Assembly (NCBI RefSeq): GCF_002116905.1
Contig: NZ_CP015118.1
Coordinates: 5,828,001 to 5,892,000, forward strand
DNA length: 64,000 nucleotides
Direction: 5' to 3'
DNA from: Piscinibacter gummiphilus
GTDB lineage: Bacteria; Pseudomonadota; Gammaproteobacteria; Burkholderiales; Burkholderiaceae_C
Shown here piece by piece: positions 43,141-51,695 of the stretch. A program made the translations under genes and the position numbers. The notes beneath the pieces were generated by a model. It made no database searches and was not told the DNA's origin. It saw nothing but the letters and a program-made list of their open reading frames with translations. The first letter of the stretch is position 1. The number at the start of each line of letters is the position of its first letter.

Positions 43141-45084
43141 ATGTTCAGCTTCTTCGAAACCCGCATCCAGCCCACGGCCCTCCCGCCGGGCCCGCCGCCT
43201 TCGGGGCTGGTCGCGTTCTACTGGCACTTCATCCGCCAGACGCGCAGCCTCTACGCGGCCATGTTCGTCACCGGCCTCGCGGTCGCGCTGATCGACATGC
43301 TGATCCCGATCTTCATCGGGCGCCTGGTCACGCTGATGGAGGCCACCGACCGCGCCGCGGCGTTCAGCGCCGCCGTGCCGTCGCTGCTCGCGATGGCCGC
43401 ACTGGTGGTCATCGGCCGGCCGGTCACGCTCATCGCCGACAGCCTCGTGCGCAACAACGCCGTGGTGCCGGGGGTCACGAGCCTCGTGCGCTGGCAGAGC
43501 CACTGGCACGTGGTGCGCCAGAGCTGGCCGTTCTTCCAGAACGACTTCGCCGGGCGCATCGCCAACCGCGTGATGCAGACCAGCAACGCGCTGCGCGAAT
43601 GTGTCGTCGCGAGCATCCGCGCCATCTGGTACATCGCGGTCTACGGCGTCAGCTCGCTCGTGCTGATGGCCCTGGCCGACTGGCGGCTCGCGATTCCGAC
43701 GGTGCTGTGGTTCATCGGCTACGTGATCTTCCTGCGCTACTTCGTGCCCCGCATGCGCGACCTCGCGAAGATCAGCTCCGAAGCGCGGTCGTCGGTGATG
43801 GGCCGTGTGGTCGACAGCTACACGAACATCCTGACGGTGAAACTCTTCGCCCGCGTGCGCGACGAGGATGCCTACGTGCGGGACATGATCGACGAGCACA
43901 CCGTCGCCATCGCCGCGCACATGCGCCTGATCACCCGCTTCATGGCCACGCTCGCGGCCATGAACGCGCTGCTGCTCGTGTCCACCGCCGCCATCGGCAT
44001 CACGCTGTGGGGCCGGGGCGACGTGTCGGCCGGCATCGTCGCCACCGCACTGCCGCTCGCCTGGCAGATCGCCAACGTGGCCGGATGGGTGAGCTGGGAA
44101 GTGACCGGCATCTTCGAGAACATCGGCGTCGTGCAGGAGGGCATGGAGACCATCGCCGTGCCGCACACGCTGACCGACGCACCGGGCGCCCCGGAGCTCG
44201 AGGTGCCCCGCGGCGAGATCCGCTTCGAACATCTCACCTTCACGTACGGCCGCTCGGACGGCCGCAAGGTGCTCGACGACTTCGACCTCACCGTGCGCCC
44301 CGGCGAACGCGTGGGCTTCGTCGGCCGGTCCGGCGCGGGCAAGTCCACGCTCGTGAACCTGCTGCTGCGCTTCCACGAACTGGAGCAGGGTTCGATCCGC
44401 ATCGACGGCCAGAACATCGCGAACGTCACTCAGGAAAGCCTGCGCGGCGCCATCGGCCTCGTGACGCAGGACACCTCGCTGCTGCACCGCTCCATCGCCG
44501 CCAACATCGGCTACGGCCGTCCCGGCGCCACGCACGACGAGATCGTCGCCGCCGCGAAGAAGGCCCAGGCGCACGACTTCATCGTCGACCTGCAGGACTG
44601 GAAGGACCGCACCGGCTACGAGGCCCAGGTGGGCGAACGCGGCGTGAAGCTGAGCGGTGGCCAGCGCCAGCGCGTCGCCATCGCCCGCGTGGTGCTGAAG
44701 GACGCGCCCATCCTCGTGCTCGACGAAGCCACCTCGGCACTGGACAGCGAAGTGGAGCTCGCGATCCAGGAGCAGTTGCTCGACCTGATGGAGGGCAAGA
44801 CCGTGATCGCCATCGCGCACCGGCTGTCCACCATCGCCCGCATGGACCGCCTCGTGGTGCTCGACCGGGGCCGCATCGTCGAGCAGGGCTCGCACGACGA
44901 ACTGCTCGCGCTCGGCGGACACTACGCCCTGCTGTGGAAACACCAGTCGGGCGGTTTCCTGCCGGAGGAACTCCTCGTCGACGAGCCGCCCGCGCTCGAG
45001 GAAGATTCCGCGTTCGACGAGATGCGTGCCGAAGAGCAGCCCGAACCGAGCACCAACGACGAATCCCCGCGGCCCAAGGCCTGA
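43141..45084 (+). CDS. ABC transporter, fused permease and ATP-binding protein
   Basis: The 647-residue half-transporter has an N-terminal ABC exporter membrane domain with about six helices. The nucleotide-binding domain follows, with Walker A GRSGAGKST, signature LSGGQRQRVAIARV, Walker B PILVLDEATSALDSE and H-loop AIAHRLSTIARM. It belongs to the MsbA/HlyB-like exporter class, but the substrate is unknown. The acidic, proline-rich tail (about 35 residues) is additional. It begins 62 bp after the previous terminator and is followed five bases later by an FAD oxidoreductase gene. Confidence 0.9.
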   Translation: MFSFFETRIQPTALPPGPPPSGLVAFYWHFIRQTRSLYAAMFVTGLAVALIDMLIPIFIGRLVTLMEATDRAAAFSAAVPSLLAMAALVVIGRPVTLIADSLVRNNAVVPGVTSLVRWQSHWHVVRQSWPFFQNDFAGRIANRVMQTSNALRECVVASIRAIWYIAVYGVSSLVLMALADWRLAIPTVLWFIGYVIFLRYFVPRMRDLAKISSEARSSVMGRVVDSYTNILTVKLFARVRDEDAYVRDMIDEHTVAIAAHMRLITRFMATLAAMNALLLVSTAAIGITLWGRGDVSAGIVATALPLAWQIANVAGWVSWEVTGIFENIGVVQEGMETIAVPHTLTDAPGAPELEVPRGEIRFEHLTFTYGRSDGRKVLDDFDLTVRPGERVGFVGRSGAGKSTLVNLLLRFHELEQGSIRIDGQNIANVTQESLRGAIGLVTQDTSLLHRSIAANIGYGRPGATHDEIVAAAKKAQAHDFIVDLQDWKDRTGYEAQVGERGVKLSGGQRQRVAIARVVLKDAPILVLDEATSALDSEVELAIQEQLLDLMEGKTVIAIAHRLSTIARMDRLVVLDRGRIVEQGSHDELLALGGHYALLWKHQSGGFLPEELLVDEPPALEEDSAFDEMRAEEQPEPSTNDESPRPKA

Positions 45085-45088
45085 ACCC

Positions 45089-46750
45089 ATGTTGAGAATC
45101 ACCGAACTCCGCCTGCCGCTCGACCACGCCGAGGATGCGCTGCGTCCGGCCATCGTCGAACGCCTGGGCATCGCCGACACCGACCTGAAGGGGTTCACCG
45201 TCTTCCGCCGCGCGTACGACGCGCGCAAGAAGAGCGCGATCGTCCTCATCTACACCATCGACTGCGACCTCGCCGACGAGGCGTCGGTGATGCTGCAGCA
45301 CGAGGGCGACCCGCAGGTGCGCGCCACGCCCGACACCGCGTACAAGTTCGTCGGCCATGCCCCCGAGGGCTTCTTCGCGGGCGGCCAGCCCCGCCCGGTG
45401 GTGGTGGGCTTCGGCCCCTGCGGCATCTTCGCGGCGCTCATCCTCGCGCAGATGGGCCTGCGCCCCATCGTGCTCGAACGCGGCAAGGAAGTGCGCCAGC
45501 GCACGAAGGACACCTGGGGCCTGTGGCGCCAGGGCGTGCTGAACCCGGAATCGAACGTGCAGTTCGGCGAGGGCGGCGCGGGCACGTTCTCCGACGGCAA
45601 GCTGTGGAGCCAGATCAGCGACCCGCGCCACCTCACGCGCAAGGTGCTGACCGAGTTCGTGAAGGCCGGCGCGCCGGAGGAGATCCTCTTCGTCAGCAAG
45701 CCGCACATCGGCACGTTCCGCCTCGTCAGCATGGTCGAGAAGATGCGCGCGGACATCGAGGCGCTCGGCGGCGAGATCCGCTTCGAGCAGCGCGTGACCG
45801 ACCTGCACGTCGAGGACGGCCAGGTGCGCGGCCTCACGCTCGCCTCGGGCGAACAGCTGCGCACCGACCACGTCGTGCTGGCCCTCGGCCACAGCGCGCG
45901 CGACACGTTCGCGATGCTGCACGAGCGGGGCGTCTACATGGAGGCCAAGCCGTTCTCGGTGGGCTTCCGCATCGAACACCCGCAGGGCGTGATCGACCGC
46001 GCCCGCTTCGGTCCCAACGCCGGCAACGAGATCCTCGGCGCCGCCGACTACAAGCTCGTGCACCACGCGAAGAACGGCCGTTCGGTCTACAGCTTCTGCA
46101 TGTGCCCCGGCGGCACGGTGGTGGCGGCCACGTCCGAGGAAGGCCGCGTCGTCACCAACGGCATGAGCCAGTACTCCCGCAACGAACGCAATGCGAACGC
46201 CGGCATCGTCGTGGGCATCAACCCGCAGGACTACCGGCAGGACGGCCGCGCCGACGGCCCCGTGAACCCGCTCGACGGCATGGCGTTCCAGCGCCAGCTG
46301 GAAACGCGTGCGTTCGAGCTGGGCGGCGGCGGCTACCAGGCGCCGGGCCAGCTGGTGGGCGACTTCATCAAGGGCCGCCCGTCGAAGTCCTTCGGCAACG
46401 TGCAGCCGTCGTACAAGCCGGGCGTGTTCCTCACCGACCTCGGCGCGAAGGGCCGCAGCAGCCTGCCCGACTACGCCATCCTCGCGATCCGCGAGGCGCT
46501 TCCGGCCTTCGAGCGGCAGATCAAGGGCTTCGCGATGGCCGACGCCGTGCTGACCGGCGTCGAGACCCGCACGTCGTCCCCGCTGCGCATCACGCGTGGC
46601 AAGGACCGCCAGAGCCTCAACGTGCGCGGCCTGTATCCCGCCGGTGAAGGGGCCGGCTACGCGGGCGGCATCATGTCCGCCGGTGTCGACGGCATCGAGG
46701 TGGCCGAGGCGCTGGGCGCCGCGATGCTGGGGGTTTCCGCCCCGGCCTGA
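45089..46750 (+). CDS. FAD-dependent oxidoreductase (uncharacterised HI0933/YtfP-like class)
   Basis: The ATG at 45089 gives 553 residues. An N-terminal domain of about 100 residues (MLRITELRLPLDHAEDAL...) resembles the FAD-dependent protein family with an extra ferredoxin-like start. The FAD-binding VVGFGPCGIFAALILAQMG and the conserved FGEGGAGTFSDGKLWSQI follow. The C-terminal GEGAGYAGGIMSAGVDGIEVAEAL closes the FAD site. The family is widespread in bacteria and its reaction is not established. It follows the ABC exporter closely and may share its transcript. Confidence 0.85.
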   Translation: MLRITELRLPLDHAEDALRPAIVERLGIADTDLKGFTVFRRAYDARKKSAIVLIYTIDCDLADEASVMLQHEGDPQVRATPDTAYKFVGHAPEGFFAGGQPRPVVVGFGPCGIFAALILAQMGLRPIVLERGKEVRQRTKDTWGLWRQGVLNPESNVQFGEGGAGTFSDGKLWSQISDPRHLTRKVLTEFVKAGAPEEILFVSKPHIGTFRLVSMVEKMRADIEALGGEIRFEQRVTDLHVEDGQVRGLTLASGEQLRTDHVVLALGHSARDTFAMLHERGVYMEAKPFSVGFRIEHPQGVIDRARFGPNAGNEILGAADYKLVHHAKNGRSVYSFCMCPGGTVVAATSEEGRVVTNGMSQYSRNERNANAGIVVGINPQDYRQDGRADGPVNPLDGMAFQRQLETRAFELGGGGYQAPGQLVGDFIKGRPSKSFGNVQPSYKPGVFLTDLGAKGRSSLPDYAILAIREALPAFERQIKGFAMADAVLTGVETRTSSPLRITRGKDRQSLNVRGLYPAGEGAGYAGGIMSAGVDGIEVAEALGAAMLGVSAPA

Positions 46751-46766
46751 CCTCCGATCGGACTAG

Positions 46767-46840
46767 GACGTCGAGCCACTCGACGTCATTCCCGGGACAC
46801 CGCGTTCCGGGAAGCTTCGCCTCCGGAGACGGGCGAGGCG
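46767..46840. repeat. Three successive inverted repeats upstream of a PEP-CTERM gene
   Basis: GACGTCGAG/CTCGACGTC (46767-46787), TTCCCGG/CCGGGAA (46789-46813) and CGCCTC/GAGGCG (46818-46840) are each perfect and adjacent. No T tracts follow. They fill most of the gap between the oxidoreductase stop and the PEP-CTERM gene. Confidence 0.7.
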
Positions 46841-46904
46841 GACCCTGCGTGTGACCTCGTCCCGATGCCGCATCCCCGACATCGACGACGAGAGGACACA
46901 CCCC

Positions 46905-47792
46905 ATGATCAAGCAACTGCTGGCCCTCGGCTTGGCCACGCTCGCCGCCGGCGCCCACGCGCAGGCTTCGCTCGACCTCGGCAACTACCGCCTGACCACC
47001 GAACTGGCCCTGCCGTTCGCCGCGGCCTCGGAAGCCTCGGCCATCACCTACAACTGGGACACCGGCACGCTGTTCGTCGTGGGGGACGAGGGCCGCGCCA
47101 TCGTCGAGGTGTCGCGCACCACCGGCCTGCAGATCAGCACGATGTCGCTCACCGGGTTCGAGGACACCGAAGGCCTCACGTACGTCGGCAACGGCCGCTT
47201 CGTGATCGCCGACGAACGCGAGCAGGACCTCTTCCAGCTGACCTACACCGCCGGTGGCACGGCGAACCGCAACAACCTGCCCGGGTTCTCGCTCGGCGCC
47301 AACGTCGGCAACCAGGGCATCGAAGGCGTGTCGTACGACCCGCTCACCGGCGGTTTCCTCGCCGTGAAGGAGAAGGGTCCGCAGGCCGTCTGGCAGGCCT
47401 CGATCGACTTCACCACCGGCACCGGTTCGTACAGCGCCCTCTTCACGCCGAACCTCGGCGTCACCGACCTGTCCGACATCCAGGCACTGTCGACCGTGTT
47501 CGCGAACCAGCCCTTCGGCAGCAACCTGCTGATCTTCAGCCAGGAGTCGCGCGCGCTGCTCGAGGTGACCCGCAGCGGCCAGGTGCTGAGCCGCTTCGAC
47601 TTCTCGAACCTCTCCGGAAGCGCCGAAGGCGTGACGATCGATTCGAACGGCGTGATCTACGTCGCCGACGAATCGCCGTCCGTGTTCGTGCTGACCCCGA
47701 TCGCCGCCGTGCCCGAGCCCGGCGCCCTCGCGATGCTGCTCGCCGGTGCCGGCGTCTGCGGCGCCATCGCGCGCCGCCGCCGCACCGCCTGA
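46905..47792 (+). CDS. SdiA-regulated-like PEP-CTERM protein
   Basis: The 295-residue protein has a signal peptide (IKQLLALGLATLAAGAHA) and a beta-propeller-like body (AITYNWDTGTLFVVGDEGRAIVEVS, EGLTYVGNGRFVIADEREQDLFQL) resembling SdiA-regulated/YjiK proteins. It ends with a PEP-CTERM sorting signal: VPEPGALAMLLAGAG followed by a basic tail. PEP-CTERM proteins are processed by an exosortase and moved to the surface or matrix. No exosortase gene is in the window. Confidence 0.88.
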   Translation: MIKQLLALGLATLAAGAHAQASLDLGNYRLTTELALPFAAASEASAITYNWDTGTLFVVGDEGRAIVEVSRTTGLQISTMSLTGFEDTEGLTYVGNGRFVIADEREQDLFQLTYTAGGTANRNNLPGFSLGANVGNQGIEGVSYDPLTGGFLAVKEKGPQAVWQASIDFTTGTGSYSALFTPNLGVTDLSDIQALSTVFANQPFGSNLLIFSQESRALLEVTRSGQVLSRFDFSNLSGSAEGVTIDSNGVIYVADESPSVFVLTPIAAVPEPGALAMLLAGAGVCGAIARRRRTA

Positions 47793-47824
47793 GCCCCTCC
47801 CGTCACGCCCACCAGGACCCCACC

Positions 47825-48496
47825 ATGAAACGCCTCCTGCTCTCGCTCGCCGCCGCCGCCTTCATCACCCCGGCCGCCCACGCCGCCAACGACCACGACG
47901 TCTACATCACCGAGTGGATGTACAAAGGCGTCGGCCCGAACGACGGCCTCGGCGAGTTCATCGAGTTCACGAACTTCGGCACCGCGGCCGTCGACTTCAC
48001 CGGCTGGAGCTTCGACGACGACTCGCGCCTGTCGCTCGTCACGCGCCTCTCCGCGTTCGGCCTCGTGGCCGCGGGCGAGTCGGTGATCCTCACCGAGATC
48101 GACGCGAACGAGTTCCGCACCCGCTGGGGCCTCGACGCCAGCGTCAAGGTGATCGGCGGCTACTCGAACAACCTCGGCAACGGCGACGAGATCAACCTCT
48201 TCGACGCGAACCAGCAGCTCGTCGACCGCCTGACCTACGGCACGTCGCCGCGCACGCTGGGCCGCACCGGCCACGCCGTGTCGTCCGACGTGTTCGGCAC
48301 GAACCAGGCGTCGAAGTGGGTGCTGTCGACCGTGGGCGACCTCGAGGGCTCTTGGGCCGCCACCACCGGCGACATCGGCAGCCCGGGCTTCACGTCGTTC
48401 GCGAGCCCGGTGCCGGAACCGGCGGCGCTCGCGATGCTGTTCGCGGGCCTGGGCGTGGCGGCCGTCGCGCGTCGCGGCAAGCGCACGGCCGGATGA
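47825..48496 (+). CDS. Lamin-tail domain PEP-CTERM protein
   Basis: The 223-residue protein has a signal peptide (LLLSLAAAAFITPAAHA), then a lamin-tail-like domain (VYITEWMYKGVGPNDGLGEFIEFTNFGTAAVDFTGWSFDDDS), and a C-terminal VPEPAALAMLFAGLGVAAVARRGKR sorting signal. Lamin-tail domains in bacteria are usually extracellular. It lies 32 bp after the other PEP-CTERM gene, so both are probably expressed together as exported surface or matrix components. Confidence 0.87.
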   Translation: MKRLLLSLAAAAFITPAAHAANDHDVYITEWMYKGVGPNDGLGEFIEFTNFGTAAVDFTGWSFDDDSRLSLVTRLSAFGLVAAGESVILTEIDANEFRTRWGLDASVKVIGGYSNNLGNGDEINLFDANQQLVDRLTYGTSPRTLGRTGHAVSSDVFGTNQASKWVLSTVGDLEGSWAATTGDIGSPGFTSFASPVPEPAALAMLFAGLGVAAVARRGKRTAG

Positions 48497-48502
48497 CGGG
48501 CT

Positions 48503-49717
48503 TCAGCGCAGTCTGAAAGCGAGCCCCACCACCGCCGCAGCCACCAGCGCCAGCGCACCGGCCAGCCCCATCGCCGACGGGATGCCCAGGTGGTCCACCA
48601 CCACGCCGCCGAGGAAGGCACCCGAGGCGATGGCCACCTGGAAGCCCGTGACGAGCACGGCCTGGCCCGCATCGGCATCGCGCGGCAGCGAGGTCTGCAT
48701 CCACGTCGTCATCGCGACGGGGATCAGGCCGAACGCGGAACCCCACACCAGCGCGACCAGCGCACCGGCGACCACGCCGCCACCGACGGTGGCCGCGAAC
48801 AGCAGCACCCCGGCCACGAGCAGCGCGGCCAGCAGTGCCACCGCCAGCACGTTGCGCGATGCCAGCCGTCCGCCCACGAACGTGCCGAGGAACCCGGCCG
48901 CACCGTAGACCAGCAGCAGCGTCGTCACGACGACGGGCGACAGGCCGTAGCGCTGCTGCAGCAGCGGCGTGAGGTAGGTGTACGCGGCGAAGTGTCCCGC
49001 GATCAGGAACAGCGTGGTCAGCAGCGCCGCGCGGGCGCGCGGCGTGGTCAACGGCTTGAGCAGGTCGCGCGCGCGGGTGGCGTGGGCCGGCGGCATCGGC
49101 GGCAGCAGGCGCATCTGCGCGATGAACATCAGCGCCGACAGGCCGGCGGCCACGCCGAACGACGCACGCCAGCCGACGAGGTTCGCCAGCAGCGCCCCCG
49201 CGGGCACGCCCGCCACCGTCGCGACCGACACCCCGGCCAGCACGTACGACATCGCCCGCGGCTGCGCGTCGGCCGGCACGAGGTGCGCGGTGGCGCCCGG
49301 TGCGAACGTCCAGAAGCCCCCGACACAGAGGCCCAGCATCAGGCGTGCGACGAGCATCGTCATGAGGTCGGGCGCGATCGCGGCGAGCAGGTTCGACGCG
49401 ACGAGCAGGGCCGACAGCACCAGCAGCACCGCGCGACGGTCGAGTCGCCCCGACGCGACGATCAGGGCCGGGCCCGCGATGGCGGCCACGATGCCGGGCA
49501 TCGTGACCATCAGGCCGGCGGTGCCCTCGGTCACGCCGAGCGACGCGGCCACCAGCGGCAGCACGCCGATGGGCAGGAACTCGGTGGTCACGGTGGCGAA
49601 CGCGCCCACCGCGAGCGACAGCACGGCGATCCAGCCGGAAACGCGCGCAGGCGAGGCGGCCGCGGCGCCGAGGCGGGCGGCATCCGCCGGAGAGGCGGTG
49701 GTGTCGGCGCTCAGCAT
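48503..49717 (-). CDS. MFS transporter, DHA1-like
   Basis: The 404-residue protein has twelve predicted membrane segments and the MFS motif region around GRLDRRAVLLVLSALL, in the manner of AraJ/YdhP or chloramphenicol-type efflux proteins. The substrate is not known. The gene follows an Rrf2 regulator in the same direction. Its upstream region (49779-49785) carries TGTGACTAT, matching half of the palindrome in front of the regulator, so the regulator may control it. Confidence 0.9.
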   Translation of the reverse strand: MLSADTTASPADAARLGAAAASPARVSGWIAVLSLAVGAFATVTTEFLPIGVLPLVAASLGVTEGTAGLMVTMPGIVAAIAGPALIVASGRLDRRAVLLVLSALLVASNLLAAIAPDLMTMLVARLMLGLCVGGFWTFAPGATAHLVPADAQPRAMSYVLAGVSVATVAGVPAGALLANLVGWRASFGVAAGLSALMFIAQMRLLPPMPPAHATRARDLLKPLTTPRARAALLTTLFLIAGHFAAYTYLTPLLQQRYGLSPVVVTTLLLVYGAAGFLGTFVGGRLASRNVLAVALLAALLVAGVLLFAATVGGGVVAGALVALVWGSAFGLIPVAMTTWMQTSLPRDADAGQAVLVTGFQVAIASGAFLGGVVVDHLGIPSAMGLAGALALVAAAVVGLAFRLR

Positions 49718-49778
49718 GAAGTGCCCTTCGGGGCGGCGGTTGAAAGTGTCATGAGGTGCTCCACGTCGATGAATGAAT

Positions 49779-49799
49779 TGTGACTATCGAAAGAACAAT
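49779..49799 (-). promoter_or_regulatory. Half-site related to the Rrf2 operator, upstream of the MFS gene
   Basis: TGTGACTAT followed by an imperfect second half (AAGAACAAT) resembles the perfect site at 50255-50273. It lies about 60 bp upstream of the MFS start codon. Confidence 0.45.
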
Positions 49800-49826
49800 A
49801 AAGCGCAAAAAAAGGGGGCGGCTGAC

Positions 49827-50252
49827 TCACCGGCCCCGGTTCACGGTGTCGACCACGTCCGCGAGCGTCTGCCGGGCCAGGCCCTGCTCGAAGCCCTGCT
49901 GGGCCTCGCGCAGGACGTCGTCCATGCAGCGCTTGATGTTGCGGCTCACCCGGCATTCCTCGGACACCGGGTACGCGTGCATCGCGCACGGCGCCGGCGG
50001 TTCGATGGCCTTGTAGACGTCGAGCAGGGAGATGCGGGAGGGGGCGCGCGCCAGCGAACAGGCGCCGTGCTGCCCGCGCGTGGTGGTGACGAGGCCCGCC
50101 TTCGCGAGCTTCGACAGCACGCGGCGCACGAAGCTCGGGTCCGCGTTGACACTGGCGGCGAGTTCGGCGGAACGCACCCCTTCGCCATCGCGCGCGCCCA
50201 GCGCAGCCATCAGGTGCGCGGCGACGGAGAACTGGGTGTTGGCGGACGACAT
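49827..50252 (-). CDS. Rrf2 family transcriptional regulator
   Basis: The 141-residue protein has the Rrf2 winged helix-turn-helix (FSVAAHLMAALGARDGEGVRSAELAASVNADPSFVRRVLSKLAKAGLV) and a C-terminal helix. Cysteines C89, C100 and C109 are present, plus C65. Three such cysteines hold an Fe-S cluster in IscR and NsrR, but their spacing here (10 and 8 residues between) differs from that CX5CX5C pattern. A redox or thiol sensor, or a YwnA-like regulator of the nearby exporter, is therefore possible. The operator touches the start codon. Confidence 0.9.
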   Translation of the reverse strand: MSSANTQFSVAAHLMAALGARDGEGVRSAELAASVNADPSFVRRVLSKLAKAGLVTTTRGQHGACSLARAPSRISLLDVYKAIEPPAPCAMHAYPVSEECRVSRNIKRCMDDVLREAQQGFEQGLARQTLADVVDTVNRGR

Positions 50253-50254
50253 TG

Positions 50255-50273
50255 TGTGACTATAAGAGTCACA
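50255..50273 (-). promoter_or_regulatory. Palindromic operator overlapping the Rrf2 gene start region
   Basis: TGTGACT, five bases, AGTCACA is a perfect inverted repeat ending two bases before the start codon. A TTATAG-like -10 lies within it on the minus strand. Autorepression and a leaderless or very short transcript are likely. Confidence 0.65.
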
Positions 50274-50325
50274 TTAAATCCCTGCGGGGTGGAGGGACGG
50301 GCAAACAAGGCCGAAAGAAAGAAAT

Positions 50326-50389
50326 GTCATCCCGGCGAATGCCGGGACCCTGGGCGGATGCCGAAGGTCCCGGCCTGCGCCGGGATGAC
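50326..50389. repeat. 64-bp palindromic element (copy B)
   Basis: The element begins GTCATCCCGGC and ends GCCGGGATGAC with an inner GGGACC...GGTCCC stem. Its interior is nearly the reverse complement of the element at 63919-63982, so both are one element inserted in opposite orientations. It lies at the 3' end of nadE. Confidence 0.85.
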
Positions 50390-50406
50390 AGCTGTCCTGC
50401 GTGGGT

Positions 50407-51393
50407 TCAGACGTGGATCTCGCCCACCGCCTCCGGCAGCACCGGCCGCGCATGCAGGTAGTGCGTGCCGCGGCGCTTCGCCTCGATGTCGGCGTAGATG
50501 TGCGCCGCCTCTTCCACCGTCAGCCCCAGGGCCGGCGCGAGATCGGCCGGGGTCACCTGGTGGTTGTGCGCCCACAGGGCCACGTCCATCTGCTGGTACG
50601 GCAGCGCGAAGTAGAACTCGTCCTGGCCCTGGCTCAGGCTGTACGTGTCGGTGGTGGGCGTGGAGTTGCACACCGACTCGGGCAGGCCCAGGTGGCGGGC
50701 GAGCGCGTACACCTGCGTCTTGTAGAGGTGGGCGATGGGCTTGATGTCGGCCGAGCCGTCACCGTGTTTCACGAAGAAGCCCTGGTCGTACTCCAGGCGG
50801 TTCGGCGTGCCGATCACCGCGTAGTTGAGGCGGTCGGCGTGGAAATACTCGGAGGTCTTGCGGATGCGCTGCTTGAAGTTCGTGGCGGCCACGATCTGCA
50901 GGTACTCGCGGATGGGCAGGCGCTTCTCGAAGCGCTCGCCGGCCGGGTTCTCCACCACCAGCTTGAAGAAGTTGACGCCGCCGCGCGCGCCGCCCGCGAT
51001 GATGATCTTGTTCTTCCAGCCCGCGCCGTAGCCGGGGAAGACGTTGCGGATCGCCTCGTCGCGCCAGCGGTAGCAGCCAATGGCCTCGAGCGTGGGGCCG
51101 ATGTGCTCCAGGCGGTACTCGATGCCCAGCTGCTCGGCCACCTCGGTGCCGCGTTCGGCGCTGGTGCTCGACGAATCGTGTTCGGGCAGCAGCAGGCCGA
51201 ACACCTTCTTCGGGCCCAGGGCCTTCACCGCGAGGGCGCCGCACACCGAGCTGTCGACGCCGCCGGACAGCGCGATGATCACGCCACGCCGGTTGAGCTT
51301 CGAGACGGCGTCCACCATCCACTCGGAGATGCGCGCCACCTCGGCCGCGCAATCGATGTCGAGGACCTTCGGCCCGATCGAGTTCATGGTCAT
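50407..51393 (-). CDS. nadE: NAD(+) synthase-like amide ligase (ammonia-dependent NadE family)
   Basis: The 328-residue protein is an ATP pyrophosphatase with the P-loop SGGVDSS at residues 43-49 and the NadE motifs IIAGGARGGVNFF, GTPNRLEYDQGFFVKHGDGSADI and HLYKTQVYALARHLGLP. There is no nitrilase domain, so it needs free ammonia or a partner glutaminase. It is longer than typical ammonia-dependent NadE and is the last gene of an asnB/acyl-ligase/ACP operon. It may therefore make a different amide. The ATG at 51393 has GAGG upstream; an ATG two codons later is possible. Confidence 0.78.
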   Translation of the reverse strand: MTMNSIGPKVLDIDCAAEVARISEWMVDAVSKLNRRGVIIALSGGVDSSVCGALAVKALGPKKVFGLLLPEHDSSSTSAERGTEVAEQLGIEYRLEHIGPTLEAIGCYRWRDEAIRNVFPGYGAGWKNKIIIAGGARGGVNFFKLVVENPAGERFEKRLPIREYLQIVAATNFKQRIRKTSEYFHADRLNYAVIGTPNRLEYDQGFFVKHGDGSADIKPIAHLYKTQVYALARHLGLPESVCNSTPTTDTYSLSQGQDEFYFALPYQQMDVALWAHNHQVTPADLAPALGLTVEEAAHIYADIEAKRRGTHYLHARPVLPEAVGEIHV

Positions 51394-51400
51394 GGGCGCC

Positions 51401-51652
51401 TCACGCTGCGAGCTTGCGACGCACGTAGGCGTCGACGTTGTTCAGGCTGTCGAGGTTCTCCGGCAGCATCTCCTCGTCGTCGACGGCGATGCCGTACGTC
51501 TCTTCGAGGAAGGTCACGAGTTCGAGGAAGCCGGTGGAGTCGAGGTGCTTCTCCATGAAGGAGTCGGTCTCCGCGATCTCGCTGCCGTCGCCGCGCATGA
51601 TGAAGTTCTCCGCGATGTACGCGCGAACGGTGGCCTTGATGTTGTCAGTCAT
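51401..51652 (-). CDS. Acyl carrier protein
   Basis: The 83-residue protein has the ACP fold and the phosphopantetheine attachment serine S39 in HLDSTGFLELVTFLEE. The acidic helix 2-3 region is followed by NVDAYVRRKLAA. It differs from fatty-acid ACP, which has DSLDTVEL, and lies between an acyl-activating enzyme and a NadE-like enzyme, eight bases from the latter. It probably carries the activated acyl group of this small pathway. Confidence 0.88.
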   Translation of the reverse strand: MTDNIKATVRAYIAENFIMRGDGSEIAETDSFMEKHLDSTGFLELVTFLEETYGIAVDDEEMLPENLDSLNNVDAYVRRKLAA

Positions 51653-51695
51653 TCCCCTGTTTCCTTTTCGTTGAACTCGATGAAACGGTCCGTCC

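Noticed and set aside
43051..45249. Open frame of 732 codons antisense to the ABC exporter
   Set aside because: No recognisable domains and complete overlap with a clear ABC transporter.
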